In this document: in pieces, positions 1-7,967 of the stretch
Layout: the number at the start of each line of letters is the position of its first letter
How positions within the stretch are numbered: position 1 is the first letter of the stretch
Assembly: GCA_018001225.1 (NCBI GenBank)
Contig: JAGNIJ010000007.1
Location: 48,706-112,705, forward strand
Direction of reading: 5' to 3'
DNA: 64,000 bases
Origin: Kiritimatiellia bacterium
Lineage (GTDB): Bacteria; Verrucomicrobiota; Kiritimatiellia; CAIQIC01; JAGNIJ01
Notes under the pieces: model-generated
What the model was told of the DNA's origin: nothing
Seen by the model: the letters and a program-made list of their open reading frames with translations, nothing else
Databases searched by the model: none
Position numbers and translations under genes: made by a program

Positions 1-480
1 CAGGCCGGGGACGAGCCCCCGGCGCGGGTGGAGCATCCCTTGGAGGAAGTGACCGTGCTGGAGTTGGCCGTTCGCCACCCGGAGGCGGCGCAGCTTTTCC
101 GGCGCTATCTGCCCGCGGACGCGATGACCGATCCGGTCTGCCGCCGCCTGTACGACCTGATCCTGGTCGGCGACGAGCATCCGATGAGCGCGCTGGGGCC
201 GGACCATCCGGAGGCGGCGCGCCTGCTGGCCCAGGTCGAGGCGTCACCCTCGCGGCTGATGGGCGAGGACAGTTCGCCGCAGGACCCGGCACAGGACCTG
301 ATCCTTCGCTTGCGTCGCAGGCAGATGGAGCGGCGCCGCGTGGAGCTTCGACAGAAACTGGGCGCCGCCCCCGAGAACGAACGCCAGGCCCTCGATCTGG
401 AGTGCAAGCAGTTGACCCTCGACATCAAGATGCTGCAACAGGGCTGGGACCGGGCCCTGCCCATTCTCGAGTTGGACTGA
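1..480 (+). CDS. dnaG: DNA primase DnaG, C-terminal part (5' end outside window)
   Basis: The reading frame is open from base 1 to the TGA at 478-480, so this is the 3' end of a gene that starts upstream of the window. The visible 159 residues resemble the C-terminal helicase-binding region of bacterial primase: a helical segment with HPEAAQLFRRYL, a linker, then a basic helix rich in RRRQMERRRVELRQKL and a final helix (LECKQLTLDIKMLQQGW). DnaG makes the RNA primers for replication, and this domain docks it on the replicative helicase DnaB. The catalytic TOPRIM and zinc-binding domains would be off the left edge, so the call rests on this helical tail only. An unrelated helical protein cannot be ruled out. 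It converges on smc with 41 bp between the stops. Confidence 0.66.
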   Translation, partial: QAGDEPPARVEHPLEEVTVLELAVRHPEAAQLFRRYLPADAMTDPVCRRLYDLILVGDEHPMSALGPDHPEAARLLAQVEASPSRLMGEDSSPQDPAQDLILRLRRRQMERRRVELRQKLGAAPENERQALDLECKQLTLDIKMLQQGWDRALPILELD

Positions 481-496
481 TCACCTTGACGCGCCC

Positions 497-519
497 CCCC
501 GCCGGCTTGCCCGGCGGGG
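497..519. terminator. GC-rich hairpin between convergent dnaG and smc
   Basis: A perfect 9-bp inverted repeat (CCCCGCCGG and CCGGCGGGG) with a 5-base loop fills the short gap between two convergent stop codons. There is no clear T tract on either side, so it is a candidate bidirectional terminator from position and stem strength only. Confidence 0.45.
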
Positions 520-521
520 TC

Positions 522-3500
522 CTACACCGTCGGCGGCGGTTCTGCCGCGGGCGCGGGGGCCGGTTCCTCTTTCGGCGGCGCCGGGGCCTTGGGTTTTTCG
601 TGGTGCGAGAATTTCACCGAGACGATCTTCGACACGCCCTGGTGCTCCATCGTGACGCCGTAGAGGATGTCCGCGGCCCCGATGGTTTGCCGGTTGTGCG
701 TGATGACGATGAACTGCGAGCTCTCCAGGAAGCCCTGGACCACCTTGATGAAGCGGCCGATGTTGGCCTCGTCGAGGGCGGCGTCGAGCTCGTCCAGCAG
801 GCAGAACGGGCTCGGTTTGACCATGTAGAGGGAGAACAGCAGCGCCACGGCGGTCATCGTGCGCTCGCCACCGGAGAGCAGGGAGACGGTTTGCAGCTTC
901 TTGCCCGGCGGCCGGGCGATGATCTCGATGCCGGACTCGAGCACGTCACCCTCGTCCACGAGCACCAGCTTGGCCGTGCCGCCGCCGAACAGCTTCTGGA
1001 ACATGTCCTGGAAGTTCGCGTTCACCTTGTTGAACGTCTGCGAGAACATCTCGGTCGTGGTCTGGTTGATGCGCCGGATGAAGTCCATCAACTGCTGCTT
1101 GGCGTTCACGAGGTCGTCCTGCTGCCGGGTCAGGAAGTCGTGCCGCTCCTCGTGCTGCTTGTATTCCTCGATGGCGATCAGGTTGACGGGCCCCATGGAC
1201 TCCAGCTTGGCCCGCAGTTCGGCGATCTGCGTCTCCATCGCCTCGCGGTCGGGCCGCTGGCCGTTCTCCCAGGCGGGCTCCGGGGCGGCCGCGAGCTGCT
1301 CCGCCGTGACGTGGTACTCGGCCATGGCGCGTTCGACCAGGTTCTGGCGGCGCACGCGCTGCTCGGCGAGCTCGACGTCCACCTGGCCCTTGCGGTTCCG
1401 CAGGTCGTCCATGGCCGCGCGCTGCTCGTGCAGGCGCTGGTCCCGCGCGCCCACCGAGGCCAGGGCCTCCTCGCGGCGCTTCCGCGCCGCGTCCAGGCGC
1501 TCGGCCTGGCGGGCGACCTCGTCCTCCATCGGCTGCAGGCGGGTCTTCGTTTCCGCCAGCTGCCGCTCCAGGTCGCCGATGCGCGACCGGTAGGACACGA
1601 GATCCTCGGATCGAGTGCGGATGAGCTCCTCGATCTCCTGGATGCGCGCCTGGAGGGGTTTCTGCCGCTCGACCATGTGCTCCGCGGCCTGGCGGCGCTC
1701 CGCGTGGACGACCCGGGCGTTCGTGGCCGTGTCGGCCTTCCCGGCGCGCTCGTGTTCCAGGGCGCGCAGCTCGTCGTTCCGGGCGGCCGTGGCCGCCCGG
1801 ATCTCGGCCTGCCGGGCGCGATGCTGTTCCAGCTCGCCGTGAATCGCGTTCTTCCGCTCGGTGCCGGAGGAGGTCTGCTCCTGCAGCGATTGCCACTCCC
1901 AGGCGACCGTGTCCGCGCGCTGCCGGGCCTGGTCCGCCTCCTGGGCGATGATATGCTGTTCCCCCTCGCGCTGCGCGAGGGCGTGCCGGCGCTCCTCGAG
2001 CTGGCGGCGCAGGGCGGTTTCGTCGGCCTCCGCCGCGGCGATATCGTCCCGCAGGCGCGCCGCCTGCAGTTCGCCCTCGGTGTGCTGCCGCCGCAGTTCC
2101 TTCAGCTCCCGCGTCCAATCCTCGAGGTATTCCCGGCGGGCCAGCGGCGTGATCTCGTGCGCCCCCGGCATCCAGAATTCCACCAGGCCGTTCCCGCGCC
2201 GCACCGCGCCGCCGGGCGTCACGAGCGTTGCGCCCGCCGGGAGGGTTGCGCCCGGCGCGGGCAGCGCGTCCACGACGCGTGTGCCGAGGAGCAGGCGTTC
2301 GACAGCCGGCCGCCACTCGGGAGCGCACCGGACAAAGTCCGCTAGGGGCCGGCCCGGTCCGTCCGGCCAGGGGTCCGGTCCCGTCGCGGAAGCGGCCAGA
2401 GGCAGGAGGCGAACCGCGCCGGCGGCGTGCTGCGCCACCTCGCGCAAAAGCTCAAGGGCGGCGGCTTCGTCGGCGACCAGCAGGGCGTCCAGGCCGGTGT
2501 GCAGGGCGGCCTCCAGCGCGACCCGGTACACCGGGTCGGGCTGCAGGCGATCCGTCAGCGTGCCGAGCACGGCGTCCGTGCGGACGTGCCAGTCGGCCGG
2601 CGACTCGAGCAGGGCGCGCGCGCCGCCGGGCAGGCCGTCGAGCCGCGCCTCGGGCCGGTCGAGCATTTCCACCTGGGCCTCGCGCGCGGCGAGCCGCGCC
2701 TTGAGGTCGGCCAGGTTCTTCAGCGTTTCGGCGAGCCGGCGCGCGCCGTCGACGCGGGCGGCCGCGCGCTCATCGTGGCGGGCCTGGAGCGCGGCGACCT
2801 CGCCCTGCAGGGTCCCGAGGGCGCCGTTCATTTCCTCCTGGCGGGCCGCGTAGATGTCCACGGAGTGGCGCAGTTCCGCCTGCTCGGCCGAGAGCCGCTC
2901 CCGCCGGAGGGTGGCCGTGCGCTCGCCGGCCTCGAGGTCGTAGAGCTCGTTCTGCAGGCGGGAGACGCGGCTCTCGAGGTCGATCATCTCGGTGCTCAAG
3001 TCGTGCAGGGAGCGTCGCGCGGCTGCGATCTTCTCCTCGTGGGCCACCAGGTCCGCCTGCCGGGCCTGGAAGTCGCGCTCGGCGGCGTCGCGCGCCGCGA
3101 CGGCGTCGGCCAGTTGCCGGCCCAAGTCCTCGAACGAGGCGCGGTGCTGCTCGAGCCGCTGCTGCGCCTCGTCGGCGTCGTGCCGGTCGCGGTCCGACAG
3201 GTTCTGCAATTCCCGGATGCGATCCTCGTTGACCTGGATCAGCTCCCGGGCGCGGTCGAGATCGGTGCGCGCCCGCATCGAGGCTTCCATCGCCTGCGCG
3301 ATCGCCTGTTCGGCCGCGGACAGGGCGGCGCGGTTCTCCGAGGCCTCTCGCTCGGTCTCGGCCATCTCCGCCCGCAGCGCCTCTTCCTGCTCCAGCACGG
3401 CCGCCAGCCGGGTCTCCAGTTGCGCGAGGTCCCGGTCGAAGATCTGCATGCGGTCCCGCGTCGCGAACAGATCGAGGCCGCGCAGTTGCTCCTGGATGAC

Positions 3501-4148
3501 CTGGTAGCGCCGGGCCTTGCCGGCCTGGCGCTGGAGGGAAATGATCTGGCGCCGGACCTCGCGGATGACGTCCGCCAGGCGCAGCAGGTTGGCCTCCGTG
3601 TGCTCGAGCTTGCGGATGGCCTCTTTCTTGTCCGCCTTGAACTTGGTGATGCCGCTGGCCTCCTCGAAGACCTCGCGGCGGTCCTCGGGGCGCGAGCTCA
3701 AGATCTGGTCGATGCGGCCCTGCTCGAGGATGGAGTAGGAGTCCGTCCCGATGCCCGTGTCCATGAACAGCCGCTGGATGTCCTTGAGGCGGCAGGGCGT
3801 CTTGTTGATGAAGTAGCTGCCCTCGCCGTCGCGGAAGACGCGGCGGGTGACGGTGATCTCGTTGTACTCGGTGCCGAGGACCTTCTCGCAGTCGGCGAAG
3901 GTCATCGACACCTCGGCCATGCCCATGGGCTTGTGGCTGTCCGTCCCGTTGAAGATGCAATCCTCCATCTTCGAGCCGCGCAGCGCCTTGGCGCTCTGCT
4001 CGCCGAGCACCCACCGGATGGAGTCCGCGATGTTGCTCTTGCCGCAGCCGTTCGGGCCGACGATGGCCGTCATGCCCGGCTCGAAATCCAGCTTCGTGCG
4101 GTCGGCGAAGCTTTTAAACCCGATCAGCTCGAGATGCTTCAGATACAA
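522..4148 (-). CDS. smc: Chromosome segregation ATPase SMC
   Basis: SMC forms a ring-shaped dimer that organises and helps segregate the chromosome, normally with ScpA and ScpB, which are not in this window. The 1208-residue protein has the family layout. The N-terminal head carries Walker A GPNGCGKS at residues 31-38. Two long coiled coils flank a hinge near residues 520-680. The C-terminal head carries the LLSGGERTMTA signature and the Walker B segment CLLDELDAALD. The last 30 residues are a Pro/Ala/Glu-rich tail (KAPAPPKEEPAPAPAAEPPP) that looks disordered. The start is TTG, not ATG. The encoded MYLKHLELIGFKSFA matches the conserved SMC N-terminus exactly, and AAGGGG lies 7 bases upstream; the only nearby upstream ATG is out of frame. 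Confidence 0.97.
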   Translation of the reverse strand: MYLKHLELIGFKSFADRTKLDFEPGMTAIVGPNGCGKSNIADSIRWVLGEQSAKALRGSKMEDCIFNGTDSHKPMGMAEVSMTFADCEKVLGTEYNEITVTRRVFRDGEGSYFINKTPCRLKDIQRLFMDTGIGTDSYSILEQGRIDQILSSRPEDRREVFEEASGITKFKADKKEAIRKLEHTEANLLRLADVIREVRRQIISLQRQAGKARRYQVIQEQLRGLDLFATRDRMQIFDRDLAQLETRLAAVLEQEEALRAEMAETEREASENRAALSAAEQAIAQAMEASMRARTDLDRARELIQVNEDRIRELQNLSDRDRHDADEAQQRLEQHRASFEDLGRQLADAVAARDAAERDFQARQADLVAHEEKIAAARRSLHDLSTEMIDLESRVSRLQNELYDLEAGERTATLRRERLSAEQAELRHSVDIYAARQEEMNGALGTLQGEVAALQARHDERAAARVDGARRLAETLKNLADLKARLAAREAQVEMLDRPEARLDGLPGGARALLESPADWHVRTDAVLGTLTDRLQPDPVYRVALEAALHTGLDALLVADEAAALELLREVAQHAAGAVRLLPLAASATGPDPWPDGPGRPLADFVRCAPEWRPAVERLLLGTRVVDALPAPGATLPAGATLVTPGGAVRRGNGLVEFWMPGAHEITPLARREYLEDWTRELKELRRQHTEGELQAARLRDDIAAAEADETALRRQLEERRHALAQREGEQHIIAQEADQARQRADTVAWEWQSLQEQTSSGTERKNAIHGELEQHRARQAEIRAATAARNDELRALEHERAGKADTATNARVVHAERRQAAEHMVERQKPLQARIQEIEELIRTRSEDLVSYRSRIGDLERQLAETKTRLQPMEDEVARQAERLDAARKRREEALASVGARDQRLHEQRAAMDDLRNRKGQVDVELAEQRVRRQNLVERAMAEYHVTAEQLAAAPEPAWENGQRPDREAMETQIAELRAKLESMGPVNLIAIEEYKQHEERHDFLTRQQDDLVNAKQQLMDFIRRINQTTTEMFSQTFNKVNANFQDMFQKLFGGGTAKLVLVDEGDVLESGIEIIARPPGKKLQTVSLLSGGERTMTAVALLFSLYMVKPSPFCLLDELDAALDEANIGRFIKVVQGFLESSQFIVITHNRQTIGAADILYGVTMEHQGVSKIVSVKFSHHEKPKAPAPPKEEPAPAPAAEPPPTV

Positions 4149-4361
4149 GGTGTTTCCCCTTCATGCCCGGCGAAAAACAGGGGGCCGGACCCTGAAAAAT
4201 CAGGCTGTATTCACTACCATGTGCGGCACAGGCGCGCAACATCAATGCAGCGCCCGATCCCGTGATTTGTCGAGGAATTCCGCGGGATTGGAGGTTGAAG
4301 CCGCGGCGGCCTTCTCCCACAATGGGCGCCGGGTTCCAGAATCCAGAGCATGGAGGGCTCT

Positions 4362-4655
4362 ATGTACGTTACGCTGGTCCACGTGAGCGTGAAAAAAGAG
4401 GCCGTGCCGGCCTTCATCCTGGCCTGCCGGGCCAACCACGAAGCCTCGACCCGCGAGCCGGGAAACCGTCGATTCGACGTCCTGCAACTGCAGGAAGACC
4501 CGACCCGCTTCGTCCTCTACGAGGCGTACGCGTCCCGGGAGGATGCCGCCGCCCACAAGAACACGCCGCACTATGCCGCGTGGCGCGACGCCGTGGCGGG
4601 CTGGATGGCCGAGCCCCGCAAGGGCGTCGTGTACGACGGCCTCTTCCCGGCCTGA
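4362..4655 (+). CDS. ABM-domain protein (putative monooxygenase or LsrG-like)
   Basis: This is a 97-residue single-domain protein of the antibiotic biosynthesis monooxygenase superfamily (dimeric alpha+beta barrel). The pattern MYVTLVHVSVKKEAVPAF, then NRRFDVLQLQEDPTRFVLYE, then HKNTPHYAAW is typical of YgiN/LsrG-type members. Members oxidise quinols or isomerise small carbonyl compounds, and the substrate cannot be read from sequence. An in-frame ATG lies at 4350, but GGAGGG at 4352-4357 sits 4 bases before the ATG at 4362, so the later codon is the likely start. The stop is 1 bp from the glycerate kinase ATG, so the two are probably co-transcribed. About 210 bp separating it from the smc start hold no feature I recognise. 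Confidence 0.8.
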   Translation: MYVTLVHVSVKKEAVPAFILACRANHEASTREPGNRRFDVLQLQEDPTRFVLYEAYASREDAAAHKNTPHYAAWRDAVAGWMAEPRKGVVYDGLFPA

Positions 4656-4656
4656 C

Positions 4657-5775
4657 ATGAAGGTGGTCGTCGCGCCGGATTCGTTCAAGGGCAGCCTGTC
4701 CGCGGCCCGCGCGGGCGGGATCGTCCGCGCGGCTCTCCGGGCCGCCCGGCCCGGTCTCGACGTGGTCGTCTGCCCGATGGCCGATGGCGGCGAGGGCACG
4801 GCGGAGGCCCTGATGGCCGCGCGCGGCGGAACGTGGATCGCGTGCCGGGTCGCTGGGCCGCTGCCGGATCAACGGGTCGAGGCCGGCTATGCGTGGATGG
4901 AAAGCGCGCGCGAGGCGGTGGTCGAGATGGCCGCGGCCAGCGGCCTGACCCTGGTCCCGCCCGGCGAACAGGATCCCTTGAAGACGACGACCTATGGAAC
5001 GGGCGAGCTGATGGCCGCCGCGTTCGGCCGGGGCGCCCGCCGGCTCCTGCTCGCCGTGGGCGGCAGCGCGACGGTGGACGGCGGGGTCGGCGCGGTGACG
5101 GCGCTCGGCTGGCAATTCCTGGACGACCGCGGGAAGCCGGTCGGCCCCGGCGGCGGGGAGTTGGAGCGTATCCGGACGATCCATCCGCCCGCCGCCTGGT
5201 TGCCGCCGCCGGTGGATGTGCTCTGCGACGTCACGAATCCCCTGCTTGGGCCGGAAGGCGCCGCGCGTGTTTTCGGCCCGCAGAAAGGCGCCACGCCGGG
5301 GATGGTGGAACAGCTCGAGGCGGGCTTGGCGAATCTGGCCCGGCGGGGGAGGGAGCAGGTCGGCGTGGAGATTTCGACGCGGCCGGGCGGCGGCGCGGCC
5401 GGCGGCCTGGCCGCGGGTGCGGCGGCGTTTCTGGGCGCGCGCCTCGTGTCCGGCACGCGGGCCGTGATCGAGGCCACGGGGCTGGCGGAGGCGCTCGCCG
5501 GGGCGGACTGGGTGATCACGGGGGAGGGGCGGCTGGACGAGACCTCGCTTCGCGGCAAGGTGGTGTCGGGCGTGATCGAGGTCGCGCGCCGGGCCGGCGC
5601 GCGCGTGGCCGTGCTGGCCGGGCGGGTCGGCCTGTCGCCGGAAGCCTGTCGCGGCGCGAGGATCGAACGGGTCGAGTCCTGCGCGCCGGCGGAGATGCTC
5701 ACGCCCGAGGCCCTGGCGCGGGCGGAGGAGTTGTTGCGCACAGCCGCCGGGAGGTTGGCCGGGCAACTGGACTAA
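4657..5775 (+). CDS. Glycerate kinase (GarK/GlxK family)
   Basis: This 372-residue protein matches class II glycerate kinases (usual length about 375-380), which phosphorylate D-glycerate to a phosphoglycerate feeding lower glycolysis. The N-terminus KVVVAPDSFKGSLSA, the motif CPMADGGEGTAEAL, the block VGGSATVDGGVGA and the C-terminal ITGEGRLDETSLRGKV are diagnostic. The start at 4657 is the codon that places KVVVAPDSFKGS at the N-terminus as in the family; upstream in-frame sequence belongs to the preceding ABM gene. It is probably translated together with that gene. The stop overlaps the stop of the convergent phospholipase D-like gene by 4 bp. Confidence 0.94.
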   Translation: MKVVVAPDSFKGSLSAARAGGIVRAALRAARPGLDVVVCPMADGGEGTAEALMAARGGTWIACRVAGPLPDQRVEAGYAWMESAREAVVEMAAASGLTLVPPGEQDPLKTTTYGTGELMAAAFGRGARRLLLAVGGSATVDGGVGAVTALGWQFLDDRGKPVGPGGGELERIRTIHPPAAWLPPPVDVLCDVTNPLLGPEGAARVFGPQKGATPGMVEQLEAGLANLARRGREQVGVEISTRPGGGAAGGLAAGAAAFLGARLVSGTRAVIEATGLAEALAGADWVITGEGRLDETSLRGKVVSGVIEVARRAGARVAVLAGRVGLSPEACRGARIERVESCAPAEMLTPEALARAEELLRTAAGRLAGQLD

Positions 5776-6821
5776 TTGTTGGCCTCCTCGGATGCGGCCC
5801 CGGCGGGAGCGGGCACGGGCGCGCCCCGGCGGTCGGGGTGCTCGAAGTAGGCCGCGAAGAAGTCCGCGATCGCCGGGTCCTCGATCACCACGCAGGCTTC
5901 GTTGCGCCGCTCCAGCGCGTCGTATCCCCAGTTGGCGGAGCCGATGACGACGCGGTCGTCGGCCAGCACGACCTTGGCGTGCGTGGTGATGCGCTCCGGG
6001 TCGTCGTAGACGGCCACGCCCGCGGCGGCGAGGTAGTCCCGGGTCGGCGCGTTGACCTCGTTCAGCGTGGTGTTGTAGTCGCTCAAGTCGAGGATGACGG
6101 CCGTGTCCACGCCGCGGGCGTGGGCCGCGGCCAGCGCTTCGACCAACTGGTTGACCTTGCTGCCCTCGTACTTCGGATCGTACTTGACGCCGTACATGAT
6201 GACCCGGATCCGCCGGGCGGCATCGTTGAACAGGGAAAGCACGGCGGGGAAATACTGGCGGTTCACGAGGGTGCGCACCGGGCCTGATTCGACGGCGGGC
6301 AGCTCCGGCTCCGCGAAGCTGTCCTCCCGCAGGGCGGCGATGTAGCGCGTGAAATAATCCGCGAGGACGGGGTCGTCGAGCAGGACGTTGGTCTCGTTGT
6401 TGTTGCCCATCGAGTTGCCGGTCCAGTTCGTGGAGCCGAGCAGGACCTTGCGGCCGTCCACGACGATCAGCTTGGCGTGCAGCATCTTGCGGGGCGTGTC
6501 GAGCCGGACCTCGGCGCCCAGGTCTTCCAGGCGCTGTCGCCCCTCGGCGTTGAAGTCGATGCGGTCCTCCAGAAGGCCGCGCACGCGCACGCCGCGCTCC
6601 ACCGCGCGGGCCAGCTCGGCCTCGATGCGGCGCACCGCCGCGTCGTCGTGGTGCTCCAGCTGGAGGAACTCGATCGTGTTCGTCGCCCCGGCGATCAGGG
6701 CGAGCACCGCGGGCAGGTACTCGCGGTTGACGACCGGCGTGACCGCGGGCGCCGCGCCGGCCCGGAGGGCGAGCGCGAGCAGGAGCGACAGGAGCAGCGG
6801 GGCCGGGCCTCGGGGTTTCAC
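5772..6821 (-). CDS. Secreted phospholipase D-like (HKD) protein
   Basis: This 349-residue protein starts with a signal peptide (basic PRG, then LLLSLLLALALRAGAA) and carries two HKD motifs: HAKLIVVDGRKVLLGSTN near residue 115 and HAKVVLADDRVVIGSANW near residue 283. Each motif is preceded by a similar NREYLPAVLALI or NRQYFPAVLSLF segment, so the protein is an internal duplication. Both active-site halves (His, Lys, then Asn or Ser-rich segment) are present, as expected for a monomeric phospholipase D or endonuclease fold. The family cuts phosphodiester bonds in phospholipids or nucleic acids; the export signal favours an extracytoplasmic substrate. It lies 7 bp downstream of the sigma factor gene on the same strand. 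Confidence 0.88.
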   Translation of the reverse strand: MKPRGPAPLLLSLLLALALRAGAAPAVTPVVNREYLPAVLALIAGATNTIEFLQLEHHDDAAVRRIEAELARAVERGVRVRGLLEDRIDFNAEGRQRLEDLGAEVRLDTPRKMLHAKLIVVDGRKVLLGSTNWTGNSMGNNNETNVLLDDPVLADYFTRYIAALREDSFAEPELPAVESGPVRTLVNRQYFPAVLSLFNDAARRIRVIMYGVKYDPKYEGSKVNQLVEALAAAHARGVDTAVILDLSDYNTTLNEVNAPTRDYLAAAGVAVYDDPERITTHAKVVLADDRVVIGSANWGYDALERRNEACVVIEDPAIADFFAAYFEHPDRRGAPVPAPAGAASEEANN

Positions 6822-6828
6822 GCGGGCC

Positions 6829-7896
6829 TCACATCCGGGGGTTCGCGACGCCGCGCCGGAGCATCTGGCGCAGCTTGCGCAGGGCGTCGTCCTGGATCTG
6901 CTTGATGCGGGCGCGCGTGAGGTTGAGCATGGCGCCGGTCTCCTCGAGCGTGCGGCCCTCGATGAACCGCAGGCGCATGATCAGCTTCGAGCGCGCGGGC
7001 AGCCGCTCGACGGCCGTCCAGATCTCCGAGCGCTGCGCCGCGTGGGAGGCCTCCTCGGCCTCGCTGTCCTCCACGATGTCGTAGAGGTTGGATTCGTTGT
7101 CCGCGAACATCGCGTCCAGCGAGACCGGCGGGCCGGGCTGGTGCTCGAGCTGGCGGACGTACGGGCGGATCTTCGCCACCCGCTCCTCCGTCAGGCCCGT
7201 CAGGTTCGCCAGCAGGGCGTCGTCCGGCGGTTCGCCGCGGTCCTTGGGCCAGGCGTCGAGGATCTCCTTGAGCGCCAGCATTTCGCGCGAGGGGCGCATG
7301 CCGATGCTGCCGGAGCGCACGTGGTCGCGGAAGTAGTTGCGGAGGCGGTTCTGGACGGCCTTCTGCGCGTAGACGTAGAACGGCGTGCCGCGCGTGAAGT
7401 CGAATTTCCGGATGGCGTTGGACAGGGCCTTCGAGCCCTCCTGCAGGAAATCGCCCAGCCAGACCTGGCCGATCCAGAAATAGGGCTTGATGCAGCTCAC
7501 CACGAGGCGGCGGTTGGCGATGAACAGCTCTTCCTCGGCGGCCTCGATCTGCGAAATGAGTTTGCGCGCCTGGACGCCCGCCTGGCGCCACTGGGCGGAG
7601 CTTTTCATGCGCCGGCGGGATAGCTGCCGGATTTGCGTGGCGCACCAGTGGATCTCGGTGAAGAGGGAGAGGGTCTGATCCGGCGTCAGCAGTTCCACCG
7701 TGCCGCGCTCGATGAGAAATCGGCCGACGGCCTGCATGTTCGAGTCCGGGCTGGAATAGGTCCGCTTCTGCCGGACGGGAGCCGGGCAGCCGCCGGGCTT
7801 GCGGAACTCGGGCCGGGAAATGACCTTGAAGGGAAGGCTGGCGGCCAGCGCCTTCAATTCATCCCTGTATTGCCCGCCTGTTTTTATCATGACCAT
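6829..7896 (-). CDS. Sigma-70 family RNA polymerase sigma factor
   Basis: A 355-residue sigma factor. Region 2 is clear (NRRLVVSCIKPYFW, then GDFLQEGSKALSNAIRKFDF, then TPFYVYAQKAVQNRLRNYF). Region 3 is degenerate. Region 4 ends in a helix-turn-helix (RLPARSKLIMRLRFIEGRTL, ETGAMLNLTRARIKQIQDDA). The N-terminal part (EFRKPGGCPAPVRQKR, then SNMQAVGRFLIERGTVELL) differs from RpoD, so this is probably an alternative sigma factor of group 2 or 3. The frame is open back to 8001, but the added residues look non-coding. ATG at 7896 (or 7890) follows a GGAGGGG at about 15-20 bases, so the start is uncertain. The target promoters are unknown. Confidence 0.87.
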   Translation of the reverse strand: MVMIKTGGQYRDELKALAASLPFKVISRPEFRKPGGCPAPVRQKRTYSSPDSNMQAVGRFLIERGTVELLTPDQTLSLFTEIHWCATQIRQLSRRRMKSSAQWRQAGVQARKLISQIEAAEEELFIANRRLVVSCIKPYFWIGQVWLGDFLQEGSKALSNAIRKFDFTRGTPFYVYAQKAVQNRLRNYFRDHVRSGSIGMRPSREMLALKEILDAWPKDRGEPPDDALLANLTGLTEERVAKIRPYVRQLEHQPGPPVSLDAMFADNESNLYDIVEDSEAEEASHAAQRSEIWTAVERLPARSKLIMRLRFIEGRTLEETGAMLNLTRARIKQIQDDALRKLRQMLRRGVANPRM

Positions 7897-7967
7897 GATG
7901 GCGCCCGGTACACACCCCTCCCTATCCGCACCTGAAGCATAAAATGTGCCTGCCCTCCGCCACTCTG

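Noticed and set aside
402..2345. Long open frame on the plus strand opposite smc (about 640 residues)
   Set aside because: It is a low-complexity Arg/Leu/Gly-rich shadow caused by GC-rich codon use in smc, which is strongly supported on the other strand.
5670..5690. tRNA T-loop-like GGTCGAGTCC inside the glycerate kinase gene
   Set aside because: There is no cloverleaf around it, and it lies in a well-supported coding frame. No tRNA was found elsewhere in the window.
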